This document shows, one piece after another, positions 1 through 5,216 of a stretch of DNA of 7,039 nucleotides. The stretch is from JAIYDQ01 sp031411055 (lineage in GTDB: Bacteria > Planctomycetota > Planctomycetia > Pirellulales > Pirellulaceae): contig JANOAI010000320.1 in the NCBI GenBank assembly GCA_031411055.1, forward strand, positions 1 to 7,039. The letters run 5' to 3'. The position numbers and the translations under genes were made by a program. The notes under the pieces were generated by a model. The model was not told the DNA's origin. It did not search any database and saw only the letters and a program-made list of their open reading frames with translations. The stretch's first letter is position 1, and the number at the start of each line of letters is the position of its first letter.

Positions 1-47
1 GCTGATTTGTAATCAGCTGGTCGGGGGTTCAAGTCCCTTCGCCGGCT
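1..47 (+). tRNA. tRNA-Thr (anticodon TGT), 5' end cut off by the window
   Basis: Only the 3' part of the gene is present. The anticodon stem is 1-5 paired with 13-17, with the seven-base loop at 6-12 and anticodon TGT at 8-10. The T arm is 23-27 paired with 35-39 (two G-T pairs) around the loop TTCAAGT. The 3' acceptor strand is 40-46 and the discriminator T is at 47. No CCA is encoded. The D arm and 5' acceptor strand lie upstream of the window. It reads ACA and other ACN threonine codons. Its place ahead of tRNA-Tyr, tRNA-Gly and tRNA-Thr(GGT) matches thrU in the E. coli tufB cluster. Confidence 0.93.
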
Positions 48-59
48 CTTTTTGCCGAG

Positions 60-96
60 TCAATTTGGTTGGTTCTGGAAACGAAAATTGATTTTT
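60..96 (+). other. Inter-tRNA inverted repeat, possible processing hairpin
   Basis: TCAATTT at 60-66 is complementary to AAATTGA at 85-91, giving a 7-bp A+T-rich stem with an 18-base loop, followed by a T run at 92-96 just before tRNA-Tyr. It could help separate the tRNA precursors or act as a weak terminator. The stem is weak and may be chance in an A+T-rich spacer. Confidence 0.25.
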
Positions 97-97
97 C

Positions 98-180
98 GGA
101 AGGTTGCCCGAGTGGCTAAAGGGGTCGGACTGTAAATCCGATGGCTCACGCCTACGTAGGTTCGAATCCTACACCTTCCA
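98..180 (+). tRNA. tRNA-Tyr (anticodon GTA)
   Basis: This is a complete class II tRNA of 83 bases. The acceptor stem GGAAGGT (98-104) pairs fully with 173-179, and the discriminator A is at 180. The anticodon stem is 125-129 with 137-141, and GTA lies at 132-134. A long variable arm fits between the anticodon stem and the T arm, as expected for bacterial tRNA-Tyr. The T arm is GTAGG (156-160) with CCTAC (168-172) around TTCGAAT. No CCA is encoded. It corresponds to tyrU in the E. coli cluster. Confidence 0.97.
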
Positions 181-182
181 TT

Positions 183-258
183 GAACAGGCTTGAGGCTCA
201 AGGCTTGAGACGGTAGGTTGTATCCTGCGGTTTCAAGTCTCAAGCCTTTTGCCTGTTC
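183..258 (+). repeat. Long imperfect hairpin between tRNA-Tyr and tRNA-Gly, containing internal direct repeats
   Basis: The outer arms GAACAGGC (183-190) and GCCTGTTC (251-258) are perfect complements. The inner arms AAGGCTTGAGAC (200-211) and GTCTCAAGCCTT (237-248) are also perfect over 12 bp. Together they form a two-tier stem with an internal loop (191-199 against 249-250) and a 25-base apical loop. The 9-base unit AGGCTTGAG occurs twice (187-195 and 201-209), with an inverted partial copy between them, so alternative pairings exist. The structure fills the spacer exactly from three bases after tRNA-Tyr to the base before tRNA-Gly. It could be a pre-tRNA processing stem or a copy of a dispersed intergenic palindrome. 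Confidence 0.75.
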
Positions 259-329
259 GCGGGTGTAGCTCAATGGTAGAGCAGCAGCCTTCCAAGCTGA
301 ATACGAGGGTTCGATTCCCTTCACCCGCT
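259..329 (+). tRNA. tRNA-Gly (anticodon TCC)
   Basis: This is a complete tRNA of 71 bases. Acceptor GCGGGTG (259-265) pairs with CACCCGC (322-328), with discriminator T at 329. The D stem is GCTC/GAGC. The anticodon loop CTTCCAA (289-295) carries TCC at 291-293. The first anticodon-stem pair (284-300) is a G-A mismatch, while the other four pairs are Watson-Crick. No CCA is encoded. It reads GGA and GGG and matches glyT of E. coli in order and anticodon. Confidence 0.96.
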
Positions 330-335
330 TTGGTT

Positions 336-410
336 GAAAAGGGGTCAGGATTCATTTGCGAAGAACTCGCCCTTTGGGTGTTTCGCACAAATGAGTCGTG
401 ACCCCTTTTC
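336..410 (+). repeat. 75-base near-perfect palindrome, candidate REP/MITE-like dispersed element
   Basis: The outer stem is 12 bp without mismatch: 336-347 with 399-410, with arms GAAAAGGGGTCA and TGACCCCTTTTC. After one G-G mismatch the pairing continues through 349-358 with 388-397, including one G-T pair. A two-base bulge (386-387) follows, then CGAA/TTCG (359-362 with 382-385), and the apex contains a GCCC/GGGT helix. The whole 75 bases therefore fold as one hairpin. From memory, palindromes whose ends resemble AAAAGGGGTCAGGA are common in intergenic regions of several bacterial phyla and are discussed together with REP-associated tyrosine transposases. No transposase is present here, so a non-autonomous copy is the likely reading. 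Confidence 0.72.
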
Positions 411-441
411 GGTCGGTTGCTGAATTTTAGAGTTTTGGTAG

Positions 442-716
<275 letters not shown>

Positions 717-1913
717 ATGGCTAAAGAGGTATTTGAGCGTACAAAGCCCCACTGTAACGTCGGGACGATTGGTCACATTGACCACGGCAAGACAACGACG
801 ACCGGCGCGCTGTTGGCGGTTCAAGCTGCTAAGGGTTTGGCAGTTCCAAAATCTTATGCGGATATCGCTAAGGGCGGTACCGTTCGTGACGCAACCAAGA
901 CGGTTACGATCTCCGCTTCGCACGTTGAGTATTCGTCGCCGAATCGGCACTATGCTCACATCGACTGCCCAGGTCACGCCGACTTTATTAAGAACATGAT
1001 CACCGGTGCCGCTCAGATGGACGGCGCGATTCTTGTGGTAAGTGCGGCTGACGGCCCCATGCCGCAAACCAAGGAGCACGTTTTGTTGGCTCGTCAAGTT
1101 GACGTTCCAGCTGTCGTTTGCTTCTTGAACAAGTGCGATTTGGTCGACGACGAAGAGCTTCTTGAGCTCGTTGAACTCGAGATTCGCGAACTCTTGAACA
1201 AGTACGGATTCCCTGGCGATGACACGCCAATCATTCGCGGCAATGCCAAGGCCGCTTACGATAATCCGGCTGATCCTAAGGCTAGCGAGTGCATTTCCAA
1301 GCTTATTGAAGCGATCGACTCCTTTATTCCTCAGCCAACACGTGAAGAAGACAAGCCATTCTTGATGGCGGTTGAAGACGTCTTCAGTATTGAAGGTCGC
1401 GGAACGGTTGCGACCGGTCGTATTGAGCGTGGGATGATTAAGGTCGGCGAAGAAGTTGAAATCGTCGGGCTCATTGAAGAAAAGAAAAAGACGACCGTTA
1501 CCGGTGTCGAGCAATTCCGCAAGGAAATGAAGGAAGGTCGGGCTGGCGATAACGTCGGATGCCTACTTCGTGGTGTGAAGCGAGAAGACATTGAGCGTGG
1601 CCAAGTTTTGGCTAAGCCAGGCTCGATCACCCCGCACAAGAAGTTCCATGCTGAAGTGTATTGCTTGAGCAAAGAAGAAGGCGGACGACACACTCCGTTC
1701 TTCTCTGGATACCGTCCTCAGTTCTTCTTCCGCACCACAGACGTTACCGGTACAGCCAATTTGGTTGGCGCAGAAATGTGCATGCCTGGCGATAACGTTA
1801 AGGTGGAAGTCGAGCTTCAAAAGACGGTCGCCATTGACGACGGAATTCGTTTTGCTATCCGTGAAGGTGGCAAGACGGTTGGTTCCGGCGTTGTGACTAA
1901 GATCCTCGAGTAG
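717..1913 (+). CDS. tuf: Elongation factor Tu
   Basis: EF-Tu is the GTPase that carries aminoacyl-tRNA to the ribosomal A site. The 398-residue length is normal. The P-loop is G-H-I-D-H-G-K-T (19-26), G3 is D-C-P-G-H (83-87) with catalytic His87, and G4 is N-K-C-D (138-141). The G5 region reads R-G-N-A instead of the usual R-G-S-A. The beta-barrel domains 2 and 3 follow; the G-R-G-T-V-A-T-G-R segment near 230 and F-F-S-G-Y-R-P-Q-F in domain 3 are clear. Switch I (about 47-65) is odd: it reads Y-A-D-I-A-K-G-G-T-V-R-D-A-T-K-T-V-T-I and is two residues longer than the usual form ending A-R-G-I-T-I. The Mg-binding Thr aligns with Thr64. The ATG at 717 follows AGGTG and gives the typical M-A-K-E start. 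It lies between tRNA-Thr(GGT) and tRNA-Trp, as in tufB-type clusters. Confidence 0.98.
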   Translation: MAKEVFERTKPHCNVGTIGHIDHGKTTTTGALLAVQAAKGLAVPKSYADIAKGGTVRDATKTVTISASHVEYSSPNRHYAHIDCPGHADFIKNMITGAAQMDGAILVVSAADGPMPQTKEHVLLARQVDVPAVVCFLNKCDLVDDEELLELVELEIRELLNKYGFPGDDTPIIRGNAKAAYDNPADPKASECISKLIEAIDSFIPQPTREEDKPFLMAVEDVFSIEGRGTVATGRIERGMIKVGEEVEIVGLIEEKKKTTVTGVEQFRKEMKEGRAGDNVGCLLRGVKREDIERGQVLAKPGSITPHKKFHAEVYCLSKEEGGRHTPFFSGYRPQFFFRTTDVTGTANLVGAEMCMPGDNVKVEVELQKTVAIDDGIRFAIREGGKTVGSGVVTKILE

Positions 1914-1928
1914 TTGTCCTGTCCGATC

Positions 1929-1947
1929 GCGAACTGATGGAGTTCGC
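1929..1947 (+). other. Hairpin just after tuf
   Basis: GCGAACT (1929-1935) and AGTTCGC (1941-1947) form a perfect 7-bp stem with a GATGG loop, starting 15 bases after the tuf stop. No T run follows, so it is not a standard intrinsic terminator. A role in mRNA 3'-end stability or tRNA-Trp precursor processing is possible. Confidence 0.45.
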
Positions 1948-1972
1948 CGTTGGAGGTGTTTTGAATGAACTC

Positions 1973-2002
1973 AAGGGCTGGCGGAGAAATCTTCTGGCCC
2001 TT
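1973..2002 (+). other. GAAA-capped hairpin directly before tRNA-Trp
   Basis: Bases 1973-1985 pair with 1990-2002, with one C-T mismatch and several G-T pairs, closing on the tetraloop GAAA (1986-1989). The base of the stem, AAGGGC/GCCCTT, is perfect. The hairpin ends six bases before the mature 5' end of tRNA-Trp. No T tract follows. It may position RNase cleavage that separates tuf mRNA from the tRNA. Confidence 0.45.
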
Positions 2003-2008
2003 CCCTTC

Positions 2009-2081
2009 AGGGGTGTAGCTCAATTGGCAGAGCACCGGTTTCCAAAACCGGCGGTTGGGGGTTCGATTCCCTCCGCCCCTG
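2009..2081 (+). tRNA. tRNA-Trp (anticodon CCA)
   Basis: This is a complete tRNA of 73 bases. Acceptor AGGGGTG (2009-2015) pairs with CGCCCCT (2074-2080, one T-G pair), and the discriminator is G2081, the usual tryptophan identity base. The anticodon stem CCGGT (2035-2039) pairs with ACCGG (2047-2051), with CCA at 2042-2044. The 3' CCA end is not encoded. A tRNA-Trp gene ahead of secE is a common arrangement in bacteria. The spacing (95 bases after tuf, 44 before secE) suggests processing from a shared transcript. Confidence 0.97.
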
Positions 2082-2125
2082 CTCAATACAAATCGGTTTG
2101 GTTTAAGTCCTAAAGAAAATCCTGA

Positions 2126-2587
2126 ATGTCCACAAACGAACTCGTAAACAGCCGGTCCTTCTTGGGTGAGCTGTTCACGGCTGAAGTTTACAAGCGAAAT
2201 CAAGGCCGAATGGTCCGGCAGATCACCTGTTTGGCGATCTGGACGGCTTGTTTGCTTGGTGCTTGGCGTTTTTATCAGACATTCATGTTGGATTTGCCTT
2301 TGGGTGCGGCTTGGGAGGGCTGGAAAGGCGATACGCTTCGCTGGTCTGTTCCTGTTGCCATATTTTTGGTTGGCATGTGGGTTGGTTACCGACTGGTAAA
2401 CTGGCCTAAATTTGCTGATTTTTTGATTTCGGTCGAAGCGGAGCTCAATAAAGTTTCTTGGCCGGCCTGGCCTGAGCTTTACAGAGCTTCTTTGGTTGTT
2501 ATATTCACGATCGCCTTTTTAGCAGTGCTGCTATTTGCATACGACTTCGTATGGGTGTCACTGTTTCAATGGCTCGATATTTCGTAG
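2126..2587 (+). CDS. secE: Preprotein translocase subunit SecE
   Basis: SecE is the essential clamp-like membrane subunit of SecYEG, stabilising SecY during protein export across the inner membrane. The protein has 153 residues, against about 127 in E. coli and 60-70 in many bacteria. Three hydrophobic segments are visible at roughly 33-54, 74-91 and 121-148. Between the second and third lies the diagnostic amphipathic helix, with E-A-E-L-N-K-V-S-W-P at 104-113, the conserved SecE signature. The first 30 residues are polar, with a basic patch (K-R-N-Q-G-R) before the first membrane segment. The start ATG at 2126 has only a weak purine stretch (AAAGAAAA) upstream, but no better in-frame start keeps all three segments. 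Position between tRNA-Trp and nusG supports the call. Confidence 0.95.
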   Translation: MSTNELVNSRSFLGELFTAEVYKRNQGRMVRQITCLAIWTACLLGAWRFYQTFMLDLPLGAAWEGWKGDTLRWSVPVAIFLVGMWVGYRLVNWPKFADFLISVEAELNKVSWPAWPELYRASLVVIFTIAFLAVLLFAYDFVWVSLFQWLDIS

Positions 2588-2747
2588 TTTGATTCTTCGT
2601 CGATGTGGGTACCAGGGTTTTTGCCGTGGTGGTGCATCGATAAAGCATAAGCCAGGAGAATTGCGACTCGGTATCTAAGGTTAGCTTAGGCTGGCTCTTG
2701 GTTTATTGGGTTCTCCGGTTCGATTGTACTGGCGCGAAGGTTTCATA
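2588..2747 (+). other. secE-nusG spacer with small stem-loops
   Basis: These 160 bases hold no convincing gene. A stem CTAAG (2675-2679) with CTTAG (2685-2689), loop GTTAG, sits inside a GCCAG/CTGGC pair (2651-2655 with 2691-2695). GGAGAA (2655-2660) can alternatively pair with TTCTCC (2711-2716). secE and nusG are usually closely spaced, so this gap is rather long. No clear promoter or T-tailed terminator was seen. Confidence 0.3.
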
Positions 2748-3338
2748 GTGAGCGATTCCAATTCACAAGCCGCCGATGGCGATACCGTTCAAGTGCCACC
2801 CATGCGTTGGTACATTGTCAAGGTGGCTTTTAACCGAGAAGATACGATTCGCGATGCGATTCTAAAGCGTATTGCGCTCTCGGGAATCAAAGATCAGTTC
2901 GCAGAGATCCTCGTGCCGACGGAAGACGTGGTTGAGTTCACGCGTGCCGGCAAGCGTAAGGTTGTCAAGCGAAAGCTCTATCCTGGTTATTTGATGATTC
3001 GGATGTCCATTACTGACGAAAGTTGGTTCTTGGTCCGTGAAACGTTGGGCGTTGGTGATTTCACCGGTGCGGCTGGAAAGCCTACTCCGATGAGTGATCC
3101 TGAGGTCGAGCGTATTATCAAGTTGGTCTATCCGGATGCAGAAGAAGAGCAGGCTCTGAAAACGACGATTCCGTTTCGATCAGGCGATCGTGTTCGGGTC
3201 AAGGAAGGGAACTTCCAGAACCTCGAGGGTGACGTCGATCGGATTGATGAAGCCAATGGCCGTGTGACGGTGATCATTAGTATTTTTGGTCGTAGTACAC
3301 CGGTTGAGCTCGATCACTGGCAGATTGAGTCGCTGTAG
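2748..3338 (+). CDS. nusG: Transcription termination/antitermination protein NusG
   Basis: NusG binds the RNA polymerase clamp, suppresses pausing and links polymerase to Rho or to ribosomal protein S10. With the GTG start at 2748 the protein has 196 residues, close to the family norm of about 180. The N-terminal NGN domain starts at R-W-Y-I-V-K-V (20-26) and holds K-L-Y-P-G-Y-L (76-82) and the conserved G-K-P-T-P (110-114). A linker follows, then the KOW domain from about 143: G-D-R-V-R-V-K-E-G-N-F (146-156) and I-F-G-R-S-T-P-V-E-L (179-188). I chose GTG because GAAGG (2736-2740) lies seven bases upstream. A TTG at 2706 would add 14 unlikely residues, and the ATG at residue 19 has no ribosome-binding site. 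It follows secE and precedes rplK as in most bacteria. Confidence 0.94.
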   Translation: MSDSNSQAADGDTVQVPPMRWYIVKVAFNREDTIRDAILKRIALSGIKDQFAEILVPTEDVVEFTRAGKRKVVKRKLYPGYLMIRMSITDESWFLVRETLGVGDFTGAAGKPTPMSDPEVERIIKLVYPDAEEEQALKTTIPFRSGDRVRVKEGNFQNLEGDVDRIDEANGRVTVIISIFGRSTPVELDHWQIESL

Positions 3339-3433
3339 CGATTGGTCGTCAGGTCGGTTTGCTCGTTCAGAGCGTTTTGATTTTTACTCATTTATTTTAA
3401 TCAGCAGTCCAAGGAACATTAGGTAGGCCTCAT
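3339..3433 (+). promoter_or_regulatory. rplK leader (possible operon control region)
   Basis: This 95-base gap carries a short stem GCTC/GAGC (3361-3364 with 3370-3373) followed by a T-rich run (3375-3385), then an A+T-rich block at 3391-3401. In E. coli the equivalent gap holds the L11 promoter and the L1-binding site that represses rplKA translation. The short stem and T-rich DNA are compatible with either a weak attenuator or a promoter, but no well-spaced -35/-10 pair is apparent. I did not recognise an L1 rRNA-mimic with confidence. Confidence 0.3.
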
Positions 3434-3859
3434 ATGGCTAAACAGTTGGTCGGACAAGCGAAATTCCAGGTGCCGGGTGGCGCGGCTACACCAGCGCCTC
3501 CAGTCGGTACTTCGCTCGGTAAGTTCGGTGTGAATCTGGGTCAATTTGTTTCCCAGTTCAACGAGCGGACCCGTGAGTACAACGGCATCCCAATTCCTGT
3601 CGTCGTGACAGTTTATTCGGATCGTACGTTTGAGTTTAAGACGAAGAGTCCTCCAGCTTCGGCGTTGCTCAAAATCGCTGCTGGCCTGAAAAGTGCTTCG
3701 AAGGAGCCTGGTAAGGTCAAGGTCGGTAAAGTGACCGGCGCACAGGTCGAGGAGATTTGTAAAAAGAAGATGGCTGACTTAAATGCTCGCGATATCGAGC
3801 ACGCCCGACGAATGATCGAAGGGACCGCTCGAAGTATGGGTATTGAGGTAGAGGGTTAA
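3434..3859 (+). CDS. rplK: 50S ribosomal protein L11
   Basis: L11 binds 23S rRNA helices 43-44 in the GTPase-associated centre, contacts elongation factors and is needed for RelA stringent signalling. At 141 residues it is full length. The N-terminal domain contains the proline-rich loop P-A-P-P-V-G (20-25). The C-terminal rRNA-binding domain (from about 74) ends with the family signature R-M-I-E-G-T-A-R-S-M-G-I-E-V (126-139). An oddity is that the loop reads P-P-V-G-T-S-L-G-K, where most bacteria have P-P-V-G-P-A-L-G-Q; the replaced proline is one at which thiostrepton-resistance changes are known. The ATG at 3434 gives the typical M-A-K start, with a weak AGG (3425-3427) upstream. rplA starts four bases after the stop, so the two are translationally coupled or nearly so. 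Confidence 0.97.
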   Translation: MAKQLVGQAKFQVPGGAATPAPPVGTSLGKFGVNLGQFVSQFNERTREYNGIPIPVVVTVYSDRTFEFKTKSPPASALLKIAAGLKSASKEPGKVKVGKVTGAQVEEICKKKMADLNARDIEHARRMIEGTARSMGIEVEG

Positions 3860-3862
3860 ACT

Positions 3863-4543
3863 ATGGTCAAAGCAACCAAAGCCATGAAAATCATGTTGGC
3901 GAAGACTCCTGGTAAGGAAGTTCTGCCGCTCGACAAAGCTGTTGAGGTCTTGAAGGGGTTTGTTCCTCGCAAGTTCGATCAAACAGTCGAAATCCACATT
4001 AAGCTCGGTATTGATCCAAGCCAAGCTGACCAAATTATCCGAGGGAGCGTAGTGCTTCCGCACGGGATTGGAAAGATGCAGCGCGTTGCCGTTTTCGCCA
4101 AAGGTGACTTGGTTAAAGTCGCTCAAGACGCGGGTGCGGACGTCGTAGGGGCCGAAGATTTGGCCAAGCGAATCAAGGAAGGGTTTCTCGACTTTGATGT
4201 GTGTATCGCTAGCCCGGATATGATGGGTGTGGTCGGTCCTCTCGGAAAGGTGCTTGGTCCTCGCGGGCTGATGCCTGCTCCGCGTGCTGGAACGGTTACT
4301 GCCGATATCGGTCGTGCTGTGAAGGAATATAAAGCCGGTAAGGTTGAGTTCCGCAACGACAAGGGAGGGAATCTCCATGCTGTTGTCGGTAAGCTCAGCT
4401 TTGACGCGACGAAGCTTTCCGAGAACATTGCTGCCTTCATCAGTTTCGTTCAATCGCTCAAGCCGAATTCGGTCAAGGGCACCTATGTTAAGTCGATCGC
4501 CATTTGTGCGACGATGTCCCCAAGTGTACGCGTCGCAAGCTAG
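3863..4543 (+). CDS. rplA: 50S ribosomal protein L1
   Basis: L1 forms the mobile L1 stalk of the large subunit, which helps move deacylated tRNA out of the E site. In many bacteria it also represses translation of its own rplKA mRNA. The length of 226 residues fits the family (about 230). The diagnostic stretch I-A-S-P-D-M-M-G-V-V-G-P-L-G-K-V (115-130) continues into L-G-P-R-G-L-M-P (131-138). The C-terminal K-G-T-Y-V-K-S-I (205-212) and T-M-S-P (217-220) close domain 1. The start ATG at 3863 is served by the purine-rich end of rplK (GAGGTAGAGGG, 3845-3855). The spacing to rplK is three bases and to rplJ 18 bases, so rplK-rplA-rplJ look like one transcript. The N terminus differs from the common M-A-K form, but the next in-frame Met codons (8 and 11) lack better ribosome-binding sites. 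Confidence 0.97.
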   Translation: MVKATKAMKIMLAKTPGKEVLPLDKAVEVLKGFVPRKFDQTVEIHIKLGIDPSQADQIIRGSVVLPHGIGKMQRVAVFAKGDLVKVAQDAGADVVGAEDLAKRIKEGFLDFDVCIASPDMMGVVGPLGKVLGPRGLMPAPRAGTVTADIGRAVKEYKAGKVEFRNDKGGNLHAVVGKLSFDATKLSENIAAFISFVQSLKPNSVKGTYVKSIAICATMSPSVRVAS

Positions 4544-4561
4544 GTTCAGGAGTAAGAGTAC

Positions 4562-5092
4562 ATGAGCAAATTAGTAAAGCGGCTTGTTACGCGCGATATT
4601 CAAAGTCGGCTCGATGGCGTCAAGGATGCGGTCGTGATTAACGTAACGGGTGTCGAGGCGAACAACAATTGCGACCTTCGCCGAACCTTCCGTGAGAAGG
4701 GGATTTCGGTCATGGTTGTCAAGCGAACGTTGGCTGCGAGAGCAACCGACGGTACAAGCTTACGGCCCGCCTTCGAAAATCTGTCTGGCAGCGTCGCTGT
4801 TGCGAGTGGATGTGATGATTTTGTTTCCTTGGCAAAGGAAATTACCGCTGTGGCAGTTTCCGGAACCGTCAAAGGTTTCGAAATCAAAGGCGGCGTGATG
4901 GATGGTGAGGCCCTGACTGCGGATCAGGTTAAAGCGATCAGCAAGTGGCCAAGCCGTCGCGAACAAATTTCGATGTTGGTTGGTCAGATACTTGGACCGG
5001 GATCAAAACTCTCGAGCCAACTGTTGGGTGCTGGCAGCAAGATTGTTGGCCAGATCAAGACGATCATCGAAAAGCAAGAAGAGTCTACGTAA
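4562..5092 (+). CDS. rplJ: 50S ribosomal protein L10
   Basis: L10 anchors the L12 dimers of the ribosomal stalk to the GTPase-associated centre beside L11. In E. coli the L10-L12 complex also represses rplJL translation. The protein has 176 residues, normal for the family (about 165-180). The N-terminal rRNA-binding domain contains V-V-K-R-T-L-A (52-58), matching the usual V-x-K-N-T-L-x. The W-P-S-R-R-E-Q (129-135) hinge precedes a C-terminal helix (about 133-172) that would bind L12 dimers. The ATG at 4562 has AGGAG (4548-4552) nine bases upstream. The gap after rplA is only 18 bases, far less than the long L10 leader of E. coli, so any autogenous L10-binding site would have to lie inside rplA or be absent. 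A 124-base structured gap separates it from rplL. Confidence 0.96.
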   Translation: MSKLVKRLVTRDIQSRLDGVKDAVVINVTGVEANNNCDLRRTFREKGISVMVVKRTLAARATDGTSLRPAFENLSGSVAVASGCDDFVSLAKEITAVAVSGTVKGFEIKGGVMDGEALTADQVKAISKWPSRREQISMLVGQILGPGSKLSSQLLGAGSKIVGQIKTIIEKQEEST

Positions 5093-5101
5093 TTTTAAAT
5101 T

Positions 5102-5180
5102 GGCATTTGAAGAGGTGCCTGGAATTCCCTGACGAGTGGTTCGGCAGGGACGGATTTCGCTTGGTTCCAGGCATCTTTTT
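5102..5180 (+). terminator. Attenuator-like hairpin between rplJ and rplL
   Basis: Bases 5113-5124 (AGGTGCCTGGAA) pair with 5165-5176 over 12 bp with one G-T pair, and the stem ends in a run of five T (5176-5180). A second 6-bp stem, TCCCTG (5126-5131) with CAGGGA (5145-5150), sits inside. A weaker upstream alternative, GGCAT (5102-5106) with GTGCC (5115-5119), would occupy part of the main stem's 5' arm. The large internal part makes this less like a simple terminator, and it could equally be an RNase III-type processing stem. It starts 20 bases after the rplJ stop and ends 36 bases before rplL. Confidence 0.6.
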
Positions 5181-5216
5181 GAAGAAGTTTGTTTCTAATA
5201 AAGGTATTGAGTAACT

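Noticed and set aside
1914..2008. Possible rpmG (L33) gene or remnant between tuf and tRNA-Trp
   Set aside because: The only frame with a good ribosome-binding site encodes 17 residues with no similarity to L33. No zinc-ribbon Cys pairs are present.
2706..2747. Longer nusG beginning at TTG 2706
   Set aside because: The added 14 residues are not NusG-like and no ribosome-binding site precedes TTG. GTG at 2748 has GAAGG at a good distance.
3375..3401. A+T-rich DNA before rplK as a sigma-70 promoter
   Set aside because: TTGATT (3377-3382) and TATTTT (3393-3398) look attractive but are only 10 bases apart, too close for a -35/-10 pair. No well-spaced alternative was found.
3779..4453. 224-codon minus-strand frame opposite rplA
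   Set aside because: It lies opposite a fully conserved L1 gene, has no recognisable domain and is explained by codon bias.
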